Below are positions 23,975 to 32,190 of a stretch of 34,414 nt of DNA, in pieces. This DNA is from Nitrososphaerota archaeon (GTDB lineage: Archaea > Thermoproteota > Bathyarchaeia > Bathyarchaeales > Bathycorpusculaceae). The stretch lies in assembly GCA_031256395.1 (NCBI GenBank), contig JAIRQQ010000033.1, positions 1 to 34,414 on the forward strand, written 5' to 3'. The position numbers and the translations under genes are program-made. The stretch's first letter is position 1; every line of letters begins with the position of its first letter. The notes under the pieces were generated by a model. It saw only the letters and a program-made list of their open reading frames with translations. It did no database searches and had not been told where the DNA came from.

Positions 23975-24578
23975 ACGTAAAAACGAGTTTTACTACAAAA
24001 AAGCCAAAGAAGAAAACTATCGTAGCCGCTCCACCTACAAACTAGTCCAAGCCAACAACAAATACAGCTTTATAAAACTCCACGACATCGTGGTGGACCT
24101 AGGAGCCGCACCCGGCGGATGGGTTCAAGCTGCACGCAAAATGACGGGCAAACATGGCTTTGTATTGGGTGTTGATCTAAAACCCATTGAACCCTTCACC
24201 CAAGAATATATACGCACTATAGTCGCTGACCTAACCGAACCCAACATCACCGAGCAAATTCTCTCCTTTCTGCCCCGCGCCCCCGATGTTGTCCTATCAG
24301 ATGCTGCACCCAACGTAACAGGCGTATGGGAAGTCGACCACGCATGCCAAATCGATCTCGCAAGCAACGCCTTAAAAATTGCCAAGTGCATCCTAAAGCC
24401 AGGCGGCAACTTTTTTGTCAAAGTCTTCCAAGGCGATCTCCTAAACGATTTCACCGCAGAAATGAAAGGCAGCTTTGAATCGGTACGCATCGTTAAACCA
24501 CAAGCAAGCCGTGCCAAAAGCTCCGAAGAATACCTTTTAGCTCTGGGCCTAACAAAAAATAACACCCCCGAAAACTAA
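23943..24578 (+). CDS. rlmE: FtsJ/RrmJ-family rRNA 2'-O-methyltransferase
   Basis: 211 residues. The K-D-K-E catalytic set is visible: K33 (STYKL), D120 (LSDAAPN), K160 (FFVKVFQG) and E196 (SSEEYLLALG). SAM motif I is VDLGAAPGGW (51-60). The family methylates 2'-O of U2552-type positions in large-subunit rRNA. Two consecutive ATGs start the frame; GAGG lies just upstream. It overlaps the TFE-beta gene by 32 bases, so the two are probably translationally coupled. Confidence 0.93.
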   Translation: MMPTPKAWIRERKNEFYYKKAKEENYRSRSTYKLVQANNKYSFIKLHDIVVDLGAAPGGWVQAARKMTGKHGFVLGVDLKPIEPFTQEYIRTIVADLTEPNITEQILSFLPRAPDVVLSDAAPNVTGVWEVDHACQIDLASNALKIAKCILKPGGNFFVKVFQGDLLNDFTAEMKGSFESVRIVKPQASRAKSSEEYLLALGLTKNNTPEN

Positions 24579-24801
24579 ACCCCTTCTTATTTTAACAGAC
24601 CAAACACCAACACATCTCAAATAACCATCAAACAACAGTTTCTGCTAAAAGGCAGGTAAACAAGAAACTCGACTAACAGCAGGACTAAAAGGTGTTTACT
24701 AACAGGGGTTTATACAGAGTTTGGAAAGGTTAAATTGTTTGAAACTCTATTTGTCTAAAGAGGGTTGTTACCCTTAATTGTGTCGATAAGAAGGTAAATT
24801 G

Positions 24802-25392
24802 ATGAAGTATCCGCAGTTCTGGCTTAAGGCTTCGCCAAGACGCAAGCGCGTCTATTCTATATTTGCAGTGTTTATATTGTCTTTGTTGGTAACTTTAATT
24901 GGTGCTTTGGTTCCAGTCAGTCCTGAAACCGCCAAGGTTATCAGCGATCAGCTCAATCAGACCGTTACTGAGGGACAATCTCAGGGTACTTTGAATTTAG
25001 ATATTTTTGTAAACAATTTTTCATTGTGTCTGCTTATGTTTATCCCCATTGCAGGGTTTTTCATAGGTATGTTTATTCTCTTTAGCACCGGACAAGCCTT
25101 CCGAGCTGTTTTTGAGGTGCAAATGGCAAGCGGTGTAGCAACAGCAACCCCTGATGTTTCCATAGCGACAACAACTCTAGTTCTAGTTCTCATAGGAGTA
25201 GGAGCCGTGTTTTTACTCGAGTTCATAACGTATGCCATCGGCATGACAGAAAGCCTGTGGATGTTTCGCCGTATACTGCAAAATAAATGGAAACGTGAAC
25301 TCAAGTGGTTTATCATATTTATCGGAATAGCAGCTTTACTGCTTGTTATCGGCGCCATTGTGGAAACAGCCACAATATCACTTCAACTCTAA
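24802..25392 (+). CDS. SpoIIM/DUF95-family membrane protein
   Basis: 196 residues from the ATG at 24802, next to an in-frame TTG. Four to five membrane segments. The pattern of an N-terminal helix, a polar loop (VSPETAKVISDQLNQ), then LDIFVNNFSLCLLMFIPIAGFFIGMF is typical of SpoIIM-like proteins, with the family's NN-F in the core and FLLEFITYAIGM later. In sporulating bacteria this fold takes part in engulfment; archaeal members have no known role. It is a single-gene unit. Confidence 0.8.
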   Translation: MKYPQFWLKASPRRKRVYSIFAVFILSLLVTLIGALVPVSPETAKVISDQLNQTVTEGQSQGTLNLDIFVNNFSLCLLMFIPIAGFFIGMFILFSTGQAFRAVFEVQMASGVATATPDVSIATTTLVLVLIGVGAVFLLEFITYAIGMTESLWMFRRILQNKWKRELKWFIIFIGIAALLLVIGAIVETATISLQL

Positions 25393-25889
25393 CCAACCAT
25401 CCCCTCATTTATTATAATCAGACATCTGAGACTACCATTTGAGGCGTTATGAGAGCACCGCCTGAAATTGTTGCAGTCCACCCCACAAAAACATAACCCT
25501 CACACGCTATGGAGGGCAGATTACCAGAAGAACAGCCAAAATCTACCAGCATACGCGCAGGGGTTGAGGCTATCGTATTTGAATCATACTATTAACATAA
25601 CGACACAACCGTCAAGCGCGCACCTGCAGAATAGCGGATAGCATAGTTGTTGTATTTCTGAGTGAAGGGTACAGTCCAATTAGTCCCCTAGATTTGCGCA
25701 CTATAGGTTAGATCGCCGAGGGTTTAGCTTGTATGCCGCTGAGGTACGATTATCTGAAAACACAACCCCGCAACAACAGAAGTCCAATCAAACCAAACAA
25801 TGAAAGGATAGGGTCAGCACCGACTACCAGTAGACTCTAAAACTGAACAATCAACAAATAACAGATAACCCTCAGGGTGAATTATAGGT
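25393..25889. other. 497-bp region without an intact gene
   Basis: No ORF of note, no tRNA that I can fold by eye. One minus-strand frame (25418-25760) reads fragments with a surface-protein look, such as NWTVPFTQKYNNYAIRYSAG and CEGYVFVGWTATISGG, but it has about four stops in 100 codons, no better than chance. It may be a decayed InlB-type repeat gene; I do not call it. Confidence 0.25.
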
Positions 25890-26768
25890 TCATACATTTT
25901 TTACTATTTCTAGGCTTATGTCGAGGGCTTTTACGCTATGAGTTAGTCCACCTATGCTGATTATATTGATGTCAGCGTTTGCATATTCGAGGAGGTTGTG
26001 GGGGGTTATGCCTCCGCTGACTTCGAGCAGGACTTTGGTGTGGCCTGCTTGGCGTAGTGTTTGGGCGGTTTCTTTGGCTTGTTGGGGGGAGAAATTATCT
26101 AGCATAATAATGTCGGCGCCGCCTTCGGCTGCTTTTAGAGCGTCTTCTGGAGTGGTGACTTCGATTTCGATTTTTTTGCTAAAGGAGGTGTGGGTTTTGG
26201 CTTTTTTCAGGGCTTCTTCTACGCTACCGCTGAGGGCTAGGTGGTTGTCTTTTATTAGCACCATGTCGTCTAGGTGAAGTCGGTGGGGGTCGCCTCCGCC
26301 TATGAGAACGGCTTTTTTGTCAAAGTAAAGCAGGCCGGGGGCGGATTTGCGGGTGGCTGCAATTCGGATATTGGGATTGTTGTTGTGGGTTATGGTGAGG
26401 GTGGTTTGGAGTTGTTGGGTGAGAGTGTGGGTTTGGGTTGCGATGCCGCTCATGCGTGAGAGAAGATTTAGTAGGGTGCGTTCGGCGACAAGGATGGTTT
26501 GGGCGGGTCCGGTGAGTTTGAGGAGGATTTGGTTTTGGTGTATTTGTTGGCCATCTGTGGTTTGGGTTTGGGTTTTAAGTCCTAGGGCTTCGGCTAGTAT
26601 GGTGGCTTCTTCTATGCCGGCAAGTGTGCCGTTTTCTTTGGCGATGACGTGTGCGGTGGCAACTAAGTTTGGGGGGATAAGTGCGGTTGCTGTGATGTCG
26701 CCTTGGCCTAGGTCGTCTGTTAGGAAGTTGAGGAGTTTTTGCTCCACGATTTGTCGGGGCATAAACAT
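25890..26768 (-). CDS. nadC: Nicotinate-nucleotide pyrophosphorylase (quinolinate phosphoribosyltransferase)
   Basis: 292 residues. Conserved elements: DDLGQGDITATAL near residue 16, AKENGTLAG, ATRKSAPGLLYFDKKAV, HRLHLDDMVLIKDNHLAL, and the barrel-end motifs EVTTPEDALKAAEGGADIIMLDNFSP and EVSGGI. The enzyme converts quinolinate and PRPP to nicotinate mononucleotide in de novo NAD synthesis. Neither nadA nor nadB is nearby. The coding strand is A/C-rich. Confidence 0.95.
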   Translation of the reverse strand: MFMPRQIVEQKLLNFLTDDLGQGDITATALIPPNLVATAHVIAKENGTLAGIEEATILAEALGLKTQTQTTDGQQIHQNQILLKLTGPAQTILVAERTLLNLLSRMSGIATQTHTLTQQLQTTLTITHNNNPNIRIAATRKSAPGLLYFDKKAVLIGGGDPHRLHLDDMVLIKDNHLALSGSVEEALKKAKTHTSFSKKIEIEVTTPEDALKAAEGGADIIMLDNFSPQQAKETAQTLRQAGHTKVLLEVSGGITPHNLLEYANADINIISIGGLTHSVKALDISLEIVKNV

Positions 26769-26826
26769 GGTTTCTATGTGGTTGTTTAGGCTTAAAATGC
26801 TTGCGTGGCTGGGGGTGGGTGGTTAT

Positions 26827-26836
26827 TCAAATATAG
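26827..26836 (+). promoter_or_regulatory. TATA element of the glycosyltransferase gene
   Basis: TCAAATATAG lies with its centre about 26 bases before the ATG at 26858. Transcription would begin at the start codon, giving a leaderless message. Confidence 0.4.
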
Positions 26837-26857
26837 TTGTGTATGCACTATGGGGGT

Positions 26858-27997
26858 ATGCGTCTGTTGTTGTGTTGTTCTGAGCTTGGGTTGGGTCATG
26901 TTTCGCGTCTTATTGTGTTAGGTAAGCGGCTTGAGCAACAGGGTCATGAATTATTTTTTTTTAGCGGCGGTCGCGCATATGAGTTGCTTACAAAAGAGTT
27001 TGGGAATGTGGGGCGGGTTACGCCGGTTTCTTGGTATGAGAATGCGTATGGGATTTTGGCGTCTGCGTCGTTGTTGAATTTGTTTTTGCCTTTGCCGCTT
27101 TTTAATGGGGAGCAGGGGAAATTTGAGATAAAAAATTCCAATGCTTATGAGACGATTCATCGTTACTATGATTTACGTGAAAATATTCGCCGTATAGCAC
27201 CAGATATGCTTATTGCTGATGGGGATATAAATGCACTGCGCTTAGCAGGGAATTGGAAGATTCCTGCGGTTTATGTGGAGAATTTGATTCGGCCCAGCTA
27301 TGGTTTTGCTTCGCTTCTAAGTCCAGGCGAGCGCTTTATTGAGCGCTACTATCGAGTATGTAAAAAGGTAATCATTCCGGATAATCCTCCGCCCTACACG
27401 GTATCGGAGTACAGTATTGGCAATATTGAGCAGTTAGGTATAGCCGATAGAACGGAGTATGTGGGTTCGTTTTTGGATACCCAACCCATCCAAGGCGAGC
27501 AAAAACATATTTTTATACCCATCAGCGGACCTATTGGTACGCGCAGCCGATTATTAAAAGTGATTCAGCCCCTCTTGGAGAGAGCCAAAGAGAGGGTTAT
27601 TATCAGTTTAGGCACGCCGGGCAAAAAGACCACGGCTAAAAAGGGTAACTGTGAGATTCATAATTGGCTAACCGCCCAAGAACGCGCTGAAGCTATGCGC
27701 AACGCTAAATTTGTGATTTTTAGCGGGGGCCATGCCACCTGCTTTGAAACCATCAAATACGGCAAACCCACCATCTGCCTCCCCACCCAGCCCGAACAGT
27801 TAGGCAACGCAGCCAAACTAGAAAAGATGAACTGCAGCATTGTTGCCAAAAACCAAAAACAACTTCAAACTGCCGTTAACAAACTAGAAACCAATCTAGA
27901 CCGCTACACCAAAACCGCTGAAGCCCTCTCAGGGTTTTCAGGTCGATACCACGGGTTAGATCGAGCTGTAGAAATCATTGAAACCGCATTGGGTTAA
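26858..27997 (+). CDS. GT-B glycosyltransferase (MurG/MJ1255-like)
   Basis: 379 residues from the ATG at 26858; a TTG at 26837 in frame lies before the predicted start site. The N-terminal Rossmann domain begins MRLLLCCSELGLGHVSR, with the Gly-rich acceptor loop GLGHVSR and SGGRAYELL. The C-terminal half holds the donor site FSGGHATCFETIKYGKPTICLP and QPEQLGNA. The family transfers sugar from UDP- or GDP-sugars; the acceptor cannot be read here. It converges with the AMMECR1 gene, sharing 4 bases at the stops. Base composition changes along the gene: G/T-rich at its 5' end, A/C-rich at its 3' end. Confidence 0.85.
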   Translation: MRLLLCCSELGLGHVSRLIVLGKRLEQQGHELFFFSGGRAYELLTKEFGNVGRVTPVSWYENAYGILASASLLNLFLPLPLFNGEQGKFEIKNSNAYETIHRYYDLRENIRRIAPDMLIADGDINALRLAGNWKIPAVYVENLIRPSYGFASLLSPGERFIERYYRVCKKVIIPDNPPPYTVSEYSIGNIEQLGIADRTEYVGSFLDTQPIQGEQKHIFIPISGPIGTRSRLLKVIQPLLERAKERVIISLGTPGKKTTAKKGNCEIHNWLTAQERAEAMRNAKFVIFSGGHATCFETIKYGKPTICLPTQPEQLGNAAKLEKMNCSIVAKNQKQLQTAVNKLETNLDRYTKTAEALSGFSGRYHGLDRAVEIIETALG

Positions 27998-28629
27998 ACG
28001 GGCGCTAGGTTTAGTCGTTTGACGGATCCGTTTGGGGTTTGTTCTTCAAAGATTAGGGCTTGGAACTTGTAGAGTTGGGCGTCTTTGGTTAGCCAGTTAT
28101 CGGGGGGTAAACCGGCTTTGATGCAACATTGGCAGAGAAATTCTTCTGTGTCCCAGTTCCACTCAAGGGGCACCTGAGGTAAAAGCAGGCCCTTGCGCCA
28201 GCCGCGCTGGATGATTAAGCCGTCTTGGCCGACTTTGATTTTGCTTAGATACTCTTTTGGGTTGGGGGTTTGTATCAGCTCAGGAGGGGTTAGAACGCTG
28301 ACTTCGAAAATTATCTGGTCTAGTTCAGCAATTGTGAGGGGTTCAAAGCGTGGGTCTTCGGTGGCGGCATTTAGAGCAGAGTCGATAACTGCCTCTATGA
28401 GGGGGCTTGTGGGATAGGGATAGCCGATGCATCCCCGCAAATCCTTCGTCCCTTCGGCAGCGTTTAGGGTGCTAAGGGTGACAAATACGCCGCATTTTTC
28501 AAGCAACTTGGGGGAGGACTTGGGGGGTTGGAGTCGTTTGCCTGTGGTTAAGTAGAGCTTAACAGCACTTCGAGCTAAATGAACCAGAAATTCACCTTCC
28601 AAATCAGAGAGTTCAAACGACACAAACAT
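27994..28629 (-). CDS. AMMECR1-domain protein
   Basis: 211 residues. The family hallmark LRGCIG lies at 64-69, followed by DPRF (92-95) and the long LIIQRGWRKGLLLPQVPLEW block near 160. AMMECR1 proteins are conserved across archaea and eukaryotes and have no settled biochemical role; archaeal members are sometimes linked to Memo-like proteins and radical-SAM genes. No Memo-like gene is present in this window. Confidence 0.93.
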   Translation of the reverse strand: MFVSFELSDLEGEFLVHLARSAVKLYLTTGKRLQPPKSSPKLLEKCGVFVTLSTLNAAEGTKDLRGCIGYPYPTSPLIEAVIDSALNAATEDPRFEPLTIAELDQIIFEVSVLTPPELIQTPNPKEYLSKIKVGQDGLIIQRGWRKGLLLPQVPLEWNWDTEEFLCQCCIKAGLPPDNWLTKDAQLYKFQALIFEEQTPNGSVKRLNLAPV

Positions 28630-28684
28630 ACCTCAAATAGCCTGAACGCTTATCTAAAAATAAAAATAATTAAAAAGAAGAAGG

Positions 28685-29395
28685 TTAGAATTTTGTGGAT
28701 TCTTCGGTGATGCCATCCTTTGTTATAATAACAAAGTCTAGGCCGTCGCCGCTCATGGCGTCTCGGTTGATGGCTGCTTTGACTGCGCGTGTGACCAGAG
28801 TTTTGGCTTCTTCTAAGGTCAGGTTGTCTTTGAAGCCTTCTTCGATAACACCCATGGCTGTTTCGGTGCCTGAGCCTACTACGGCGTATTTGTCGGGGAT
28901 AAGAGAGCCCAACACATCAAGAATATAGAGGGATGGTCCTTCCTCATCTAAGCCGCCCACGATGGTTTGTGTGATAAGAGGAGCGTAGCGGCGGTTGAAG
29001 AGTACGTTTGCTAAGAGTTTAGCTGAGCTACGCACACTTATGGGTCTGCCAACATCCATGCTGTAGAGTTTAGCTTGAGCTTCCATTTCACGCGCAAGAA
29101 TTTGCATATCTCCGATGAGACCTGCACAGGCGACACCGATGCAGTCTGTGACTTTGAAAACTTTTCTGCCGCTTCGGCTCATGATAAAGCCGCCATAGGT
29201 AACTCGTTTTTCAGCTGCTAGAAGAACACCGCCTTGGAAGACGACACCGACGGTGGTGGCGCCCGGCATCCAACCGGCTCCGTGCTGGGCTTGATTGCCC
29301 TGCGCCTGCTGATCTTGGGGGGCTTGTACCAGCGGCATAAGTGGAATTTGTGGAATTTGGGGTAACTGAGGGAATTGTGATCCATATCCGTCCAT
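28685..29395 (-). CDS. psmB: Proteasome beta-type subunit lacking the canonical Thr1
   Basis: 236 residues from the ATG at 29395 (an upstream in-frame start at 29425 would add ten). A Pro/Gln-rich leader (1-45) precedes the NTN-hydrolase fold. Aligned with Thermoplasma beta (TTTVG), this protein reads ATTVG, so position 1 is Ala46. Glu17, Lys33, Gly-Ser-Gly near 130, Asp167 and Ser170 keep the expected spacing when Ala46 is 1. It therefore resembles the non-catalytic Sulfolobus beta1 (PATAIG), including the YGGF/YGGY segment after residue 20. Thr47 could serve only if the register shifts by one. A second, active beta gene is expected elsewhere in the genome. Confidence 0.9.
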   Translation of the reverse strand: MDGYGSQFPQLPQIPQIPLMPLVQAPQDQQAQGNQAQHGAGWMPGATTVGVVFQGGVLLAAEKRVTYGGFIMSRSGRKVFKVTDCIGVACAGLIGDMQILAREMEAQAKLYSMDVGRPISVRSSAKLLANVLFNRRYAPLITQTIVGGLDEEGPSLYILDVLGSLIPDKYAVVGSGTETAMGVIEEGFKDNLTLEEAKTLVTRAVKAAINRDAMSGDGLDFVIITKDGITEESTKF

Positions 29396-29641
29396 AATTA
29401 TCGCCTTTTCGATTTTAATACACAAGACAATCTATTAAGGTTACTTATATCTATTAATCAAGTTGAAAACAAAGGCCCAAGTAAGAAGAACAGCTAAACA
29501 CAAAAACACCCAACCCGCAGAGAGGCATTTGGAAACAAATTTTTGAAGCAAAATCCGAGTCACCAGGATGTTTTATATCAACACCTGTTCCTGGAGGGTG
29601 TTTTGGGTAAGCTTTAACATCGATTAGGGGTATGTTCACTG

Positions 29642-30238
29642 GTGGTTTGTGTGATTAAGGTTTACGTTAAAAATGTTGAGGGAGTCTGGTTTGCGGTTGC
29701 TTTTGAGGATGGAGAGATCATAAAATTGGCTTTTAGCTCTGACCAGAAAATAGCAACAGATACCATACGGGATAGTTTTGCAGAAAAAGAATCCTTCGAG
29801 GTGTTCACGCAACCGCTTCAGCAGTTTAGTGCCTTGTTTGCTGCATTAAAAGAGTTATATGATGGAAAAACCCCTGAATACAGTTTTATTTTAGCGGATA
29901 CCAATCTGCCAGTTTATAGTCAAAAAGTGTTAAGGGCGGTCTCAGCCATACCCATTGGTTATGTTACCTCGTATGGTGCGGTTGCTAAAGCTGTGGGTGG
30001 AGGTGCTAGAGCGGTGGGAAATGTTATGGCTTCCAATATGTTGCCGCTTATTGTGCCGTGTCATCGGGTGGTAAAATCAGATTTTGGGTTAGGCGGTTAT
30101 GGTGCAGGGGGTTTAGGGGTAAAACTTGAGCTGTTAAAACGTGAACAGCACGGCTACAATGAACTCAAAGAAATCAACATTGACAAAGGTGTGCTCAAAG
30201 TTTTTCCAACTGAAACAGTTGTAAAAAAATACTGCTAA
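29642..30238 (+). CDS. ogt: Methylated-DNA--protein-cysteine methyltransferase (Ogt/AGT)
   Basis: 198 residues from a GTG; a second GTG at 29651 gives MIKVYVKN and is about as plausible. The active-site motif VPCHRVV (138-144, Cys140), the recognition helix region SYGAVAKAVGGGARAVGNVMASN (111-132) and the C-terminal GLGGYGAGG are typical. The protein transfers alkyl groups from O6-alkylguanine to its own cysteine. The last 25 residues extend a little beyond the family average. Transcribed alone. Confidence 0.94.
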   Translation: MVCVIKVYVKNVEGVWFAVAFEDGEIIKLAFSSDQKIATDTIRDSFAEKESFEVFTQPLQQFSALFAALKELYDGKTPEYSFILADTNLPVYSQKVLRAVSAIPIGYVTSYGAVAKAVGGGARAVGNVMASNMLPLIVPCHRVVKSDFGLGGYGAGGLGVKLELLKREQHGYNELKEINIDKGVLKVFPTETVVKKYC

Positions 30239-30390
30239 ACTAACGACTAATCGTCTTTGCATTTCGTGGCAGATACTGGTAAACGTATGTACCAAAACTG
30301 CTATTAGTTATATGAAGGGGTAGTAGTGATTACAGATGTATTATTTGAGCAGATTTGTTTTCGGGATGGGCGTCTGTGGGGTGTCTAAAA

Positions 30391-30648
30391 ATGGAGAAAG
30401 TTGAGCAGAAAAAGAGGACCGTTAAGCAGGCTCTTGCTGAGGGTGAGGTTTTGGTTACTTTGTGTTTTGGTGAGGTTTTGCATTTTAAAATTGAGAATCA
30501 ATTGAATAAAACAAATGCACAGGACGAGTGGGCGTTAAATCTTGACAGCTACTTTGTGACCAATACCTTGGGCTTTGCACTCAAGATGGGGCAGTTGAGG
30601 ATGTGTGTACAAAAGCAATGCAATACATACGAAATAAACAAGAAATAG
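30391..30648 (+). CDS. Small hypothetical protein
   Basis: 85 residues from the ATG at 30391, which has GGGGTG seven bases upstream; a longer reading from 30355 lacks a site. Mixed sequence beginning MEKVEQKKRTVKQALAEGEV, then a beta-rich LVTLCFGEVLHFKI segment and DSYFVTNTLGFALKMGQLRM. No membrane segment and no family recognised. It overlaps the following membrane-protein gene by 31-46 bases. Confidence 0.5.
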   Translation: MEKVEQKKRTVKQALAEGEVLVTLCFGEVLHFKIENQLNKTNAQDEWALNLDSYFVTNTLGFALKMGQLRMCVQKQCNTYEINKK

Positions 30649-31157
30649 TAGCACACTACAATTCTGCATCCAGAGAACACCGAACAAGTAAGCTTCTGGG
30701 AGGATTAATTGTTTTAACGCTTATGTCCACAGGTTGGCCTATTTTTGGGCTGTTAACCAGTTATTCCGCATTACAGATAATGACCTATCCAATGTTTCAT
30801 ATTGGTGCTGTAAATGTAGCGGTCATTCTTGGAATCCGTGCGGTTTTGATGTATTCTATGGTTATACTGTGGACGGGGTTACTTAAAGTGTTAGTCAGCT
30901 TTAGCTTACTTAGAGGCAAATCATTTGCTTACAAGTTGGGTTTAGGAATTCCCATAATACTGTTAATAATCAACAGTACATATGTTGTGCTGTTTCTATT
31001 TGCAACTATAGACAGGTTTTTTTATTTTAGTCCACTGTCTTGTGTGTTGTTTTTTGGGTGGTTTTTTGGCAGTGGGATTGTTTGGGTCATTATCAATTGG
31101 CATTATCTTAGAAAATCTTGGGTGAGGGAGTTTTTGGGTGTATCTGTGCGGGTTTGA
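30603..31157 (+). CDS. Four-helix integral membrane protein of unknown function
   Basis: 184 residues from a GTG; an ATG at 30618 is an alternative. A charged N-terminal part (about 1-30) is followed by membrane segments near 32-52, 68-95, 112-132 and 143-168, and a short basic tail. No conserved motif identified. It overlaps the preceding hypothetical gene, so the two probably form an operon. Immediately downstream lies the RHH/TFB/ParB cluster. Confidence 0.55.
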   Translation: MCTKAMQYIRNKQEIVAHYNSASREHRTSKLLGGLIVLTLMSTGWPIFGLLTSYSALQIMTYPMFHIGAVNVAVILGIRAVLMYSMVILWTGLLKVLVSFSLLRGKSFAYKLGLGIPIILLIINSTYVVLFLFATIDRFFYFSPLSCVLFFGWFFGSGIVWVIINWHYLRKSWVREFLGVSVRV

Positions 31158-31202
31158 TATATTTTTTATTTACATATATCAAGTCTCGCGAAACACTCGA
31201 GA
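31156..31202 (+). promoter_or_regulatory. Inverted repeats upstream of the first RHH gene of the TFB/ParB cluster
   Basis: GATATAT (31156-31162) and ATATATC (31174-31180) form a 7-bp inverted repeat with an 11-base spacer across a TATA-rich stretch. Next to it TCTCG (31184-31188) and CGAGA (31198-31202) form a second, 5-bp inverted repeat. Both lie about 90-135 bases before the RHH ATG at 31293. Autoregulation by an RHH protein is a natural guess. Confidence 0.4.
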
Positions 31203-31292
31203 ATCGAAATAATTTTTTTAAATTTCAAACCCTACATGGTTTCATTGGACATACGACAAGAAGGTACCATGGGAGTGTGAAGAGTAAAAATA

Positions 31293-31478
31293 ATGAACGG
31301 AAAAAGAATTAAAAGAATTCTGCTGCATGTTCCATCAAATTTTTTAGAAGAATTTGACCGAGAAATCTCGGGAGTGTATGCAAGCAGAAATGAAGCTATC
31401 AGAGCAGGCATGACCCTTGTGCTAAAAGCTGAAAAGAGAAGACAAACACAAAAAAGAAGAACACACGAAAACACATAA
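31293..31478 (+). CDS. Ribbon-helix-helix protein, first of a related pair
   Basis: 61 residues. The strand RILLHVPSNFLEEFD is followed by the RHH helix pair with ASRNEAIRAGMTLVLK and a basic tail (KRRQTQKRR) that may add DNA contact. It shares VP-NFLE-FD and SR-EAIR with the next RHH protein (31817-32071), so the two are paralogs from a local duplication. It probably acts as a DNA-binding dimer, perhaps as operon repressor or centromere-binding protein of the ParB-like module downstream. Confidence 0.8.
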   Translation: MNGKRIKRILLHVPSNFLEEFDREISGVYASRNEAIRAGMTLVLKAEKRRQTQKRRTHENT

Positions 31479-31816
31479 CGACGATCGGGCACCTATTCAT
31501 TTTTGATTCAGCACAAGGATTAACGAGTTTGACCAGCGTTGTAAAATGGTTATGACAAACAGCAACCAGTCAAAGCAAAAGATTCTGCTCACCTTCACCA
31601 CCCCCAGTTTTTATTAGTTGTTAGCTAAAAGTGAAACAAGAAAGCCACATAACAAAAATGCATCGTTAATGGATCAGAATCGTTCGGCCGCAACAGCAAC
31701 GCTTCAGTCTACAGGCATATTTAATGGTATATTCAATGCATTATTACTAGTAGTATATGTGTTTATATCATTATTGTCACATGAATTATCAGATATTGTA
31801 TGATAGTGTGAGGAAA
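31479..31816. other. Spacer between the two RHH genes
   Basis: A plus-strand ORF at 31618-31803 (61 codons, TTG start) ends with a hydrophobic helix (IFNALLLVVYVFISLLS). It has no ribosome binding site and its 3' half covers the promoter of the next gene, so I treat it as doubtful. The segment 31761-31782 holds a TATA-like GTTTATATC and TTGTCACAT, the 9-mer also found in the 8.0-kb RHH promoter. Confidence 0.3.
31761..31782 (+). promoter_or_regulatory. Promoter and shared TTGTCACAT element of the RHH-TFB-ParB operon
   Basis: TATA-like GTTTATATC (31761-31769) is followed by TTGTCACAT at 31774-31782, between it and the predicted start near 31791. The same nine bases occur at 8075-8083 before the other RHH operon. 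A flanking TATCAT (31766-31771) and ATGATA further downstream add loose symmetry. Confidence 0.4.
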
Positions 31817-32071
31817 TTGAAGAATAAACAAAAAACTCAGGATTTGTCAAAAATATGGCTACTTGTTCCCAAGAATTTTCTAGAACAATTCGACACCGCA
31901 ACCAAAAACACCCACACCTCACGCAGTGAAGCAATCCGATACGCAATGCAACTCACATTCAAAGAAATAAAACAACAAAAAACCCACACTCCAAAAACCC
32001 AACCACTCAGCTCACAACCAAACACAACCCTAACCACCACCCAGCTAAAAATACGGAGAACACCCACATGA
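31817..32071 (+). CDS. Ribbon-helix-helix protein, second of the pair
   Basis: 84 residues from the TTG at 31817 with GAGG just upstream; an ATG at 31781 in frame would add 12 residues and start near the predicted transcription start. The RHH fold is KIWLLVPKNFLEQFD then TSRSEAIRYAMQLTFKEIKQQ, followed by a Thr/Gln/Pro-rich tail. It is paralogous to the RHH at 31293. Its stop overlaps the next ATG (ATGA), the first link of the coupled chain leading to the TFB and ParB-like genes. Confidence 0.7.
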   Translation: MKNKQKTQDLSKIWLLVPKNFLEQFDTATKNTHTSRSEAIRYAMQLTFKEIKQQKTHTPKTQPLSSQPNTTLTTTQLKIRRTPT

Positions 32072-32190
32072 AACTCCAAACTCAAAACAAAAACCAACCC
32101 AAAACCACAGTCCAACCCGCAAGCCAAAGAATCACAACAACTACACAGTCACCATTAACACACCACCCAAAGGAGATCTATTATGAGTGA
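32068..32190 (+). CDS. 40-residue ORF bridging the RHH and TFB genes
   Basis: Starts at an ATG overlapping the RHH stop and ends 8 bases inside the TFB gene. The product is a low-complexity Gln/Thr/Pro peptide (MKLQTQNKNQPKTTVQPASQ at its start). It has no visible fold. It may serve only to carry ribosomes to the TFB start (leader-type coupling) or may be chance. Confidence 0.35.
   Translation: MKLQTQNKNQPKTTVQPASQRITTTTQSPLTHHPKEIYYE

Noticed and set aside
29454-29639. A 61-codon minus-strand frame between psmB and ogt
   Set aside because: Cysteine-rich without a pattern, no binding site, and codon use unlike neighbouring minus-strand genes.
31618-31803. A 61-codon plus-strand frame ending in a hydrophobic helix
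   Set aside because: TTG start without a binding site; its 3' part covers the probable promoter of the second RHH gene.
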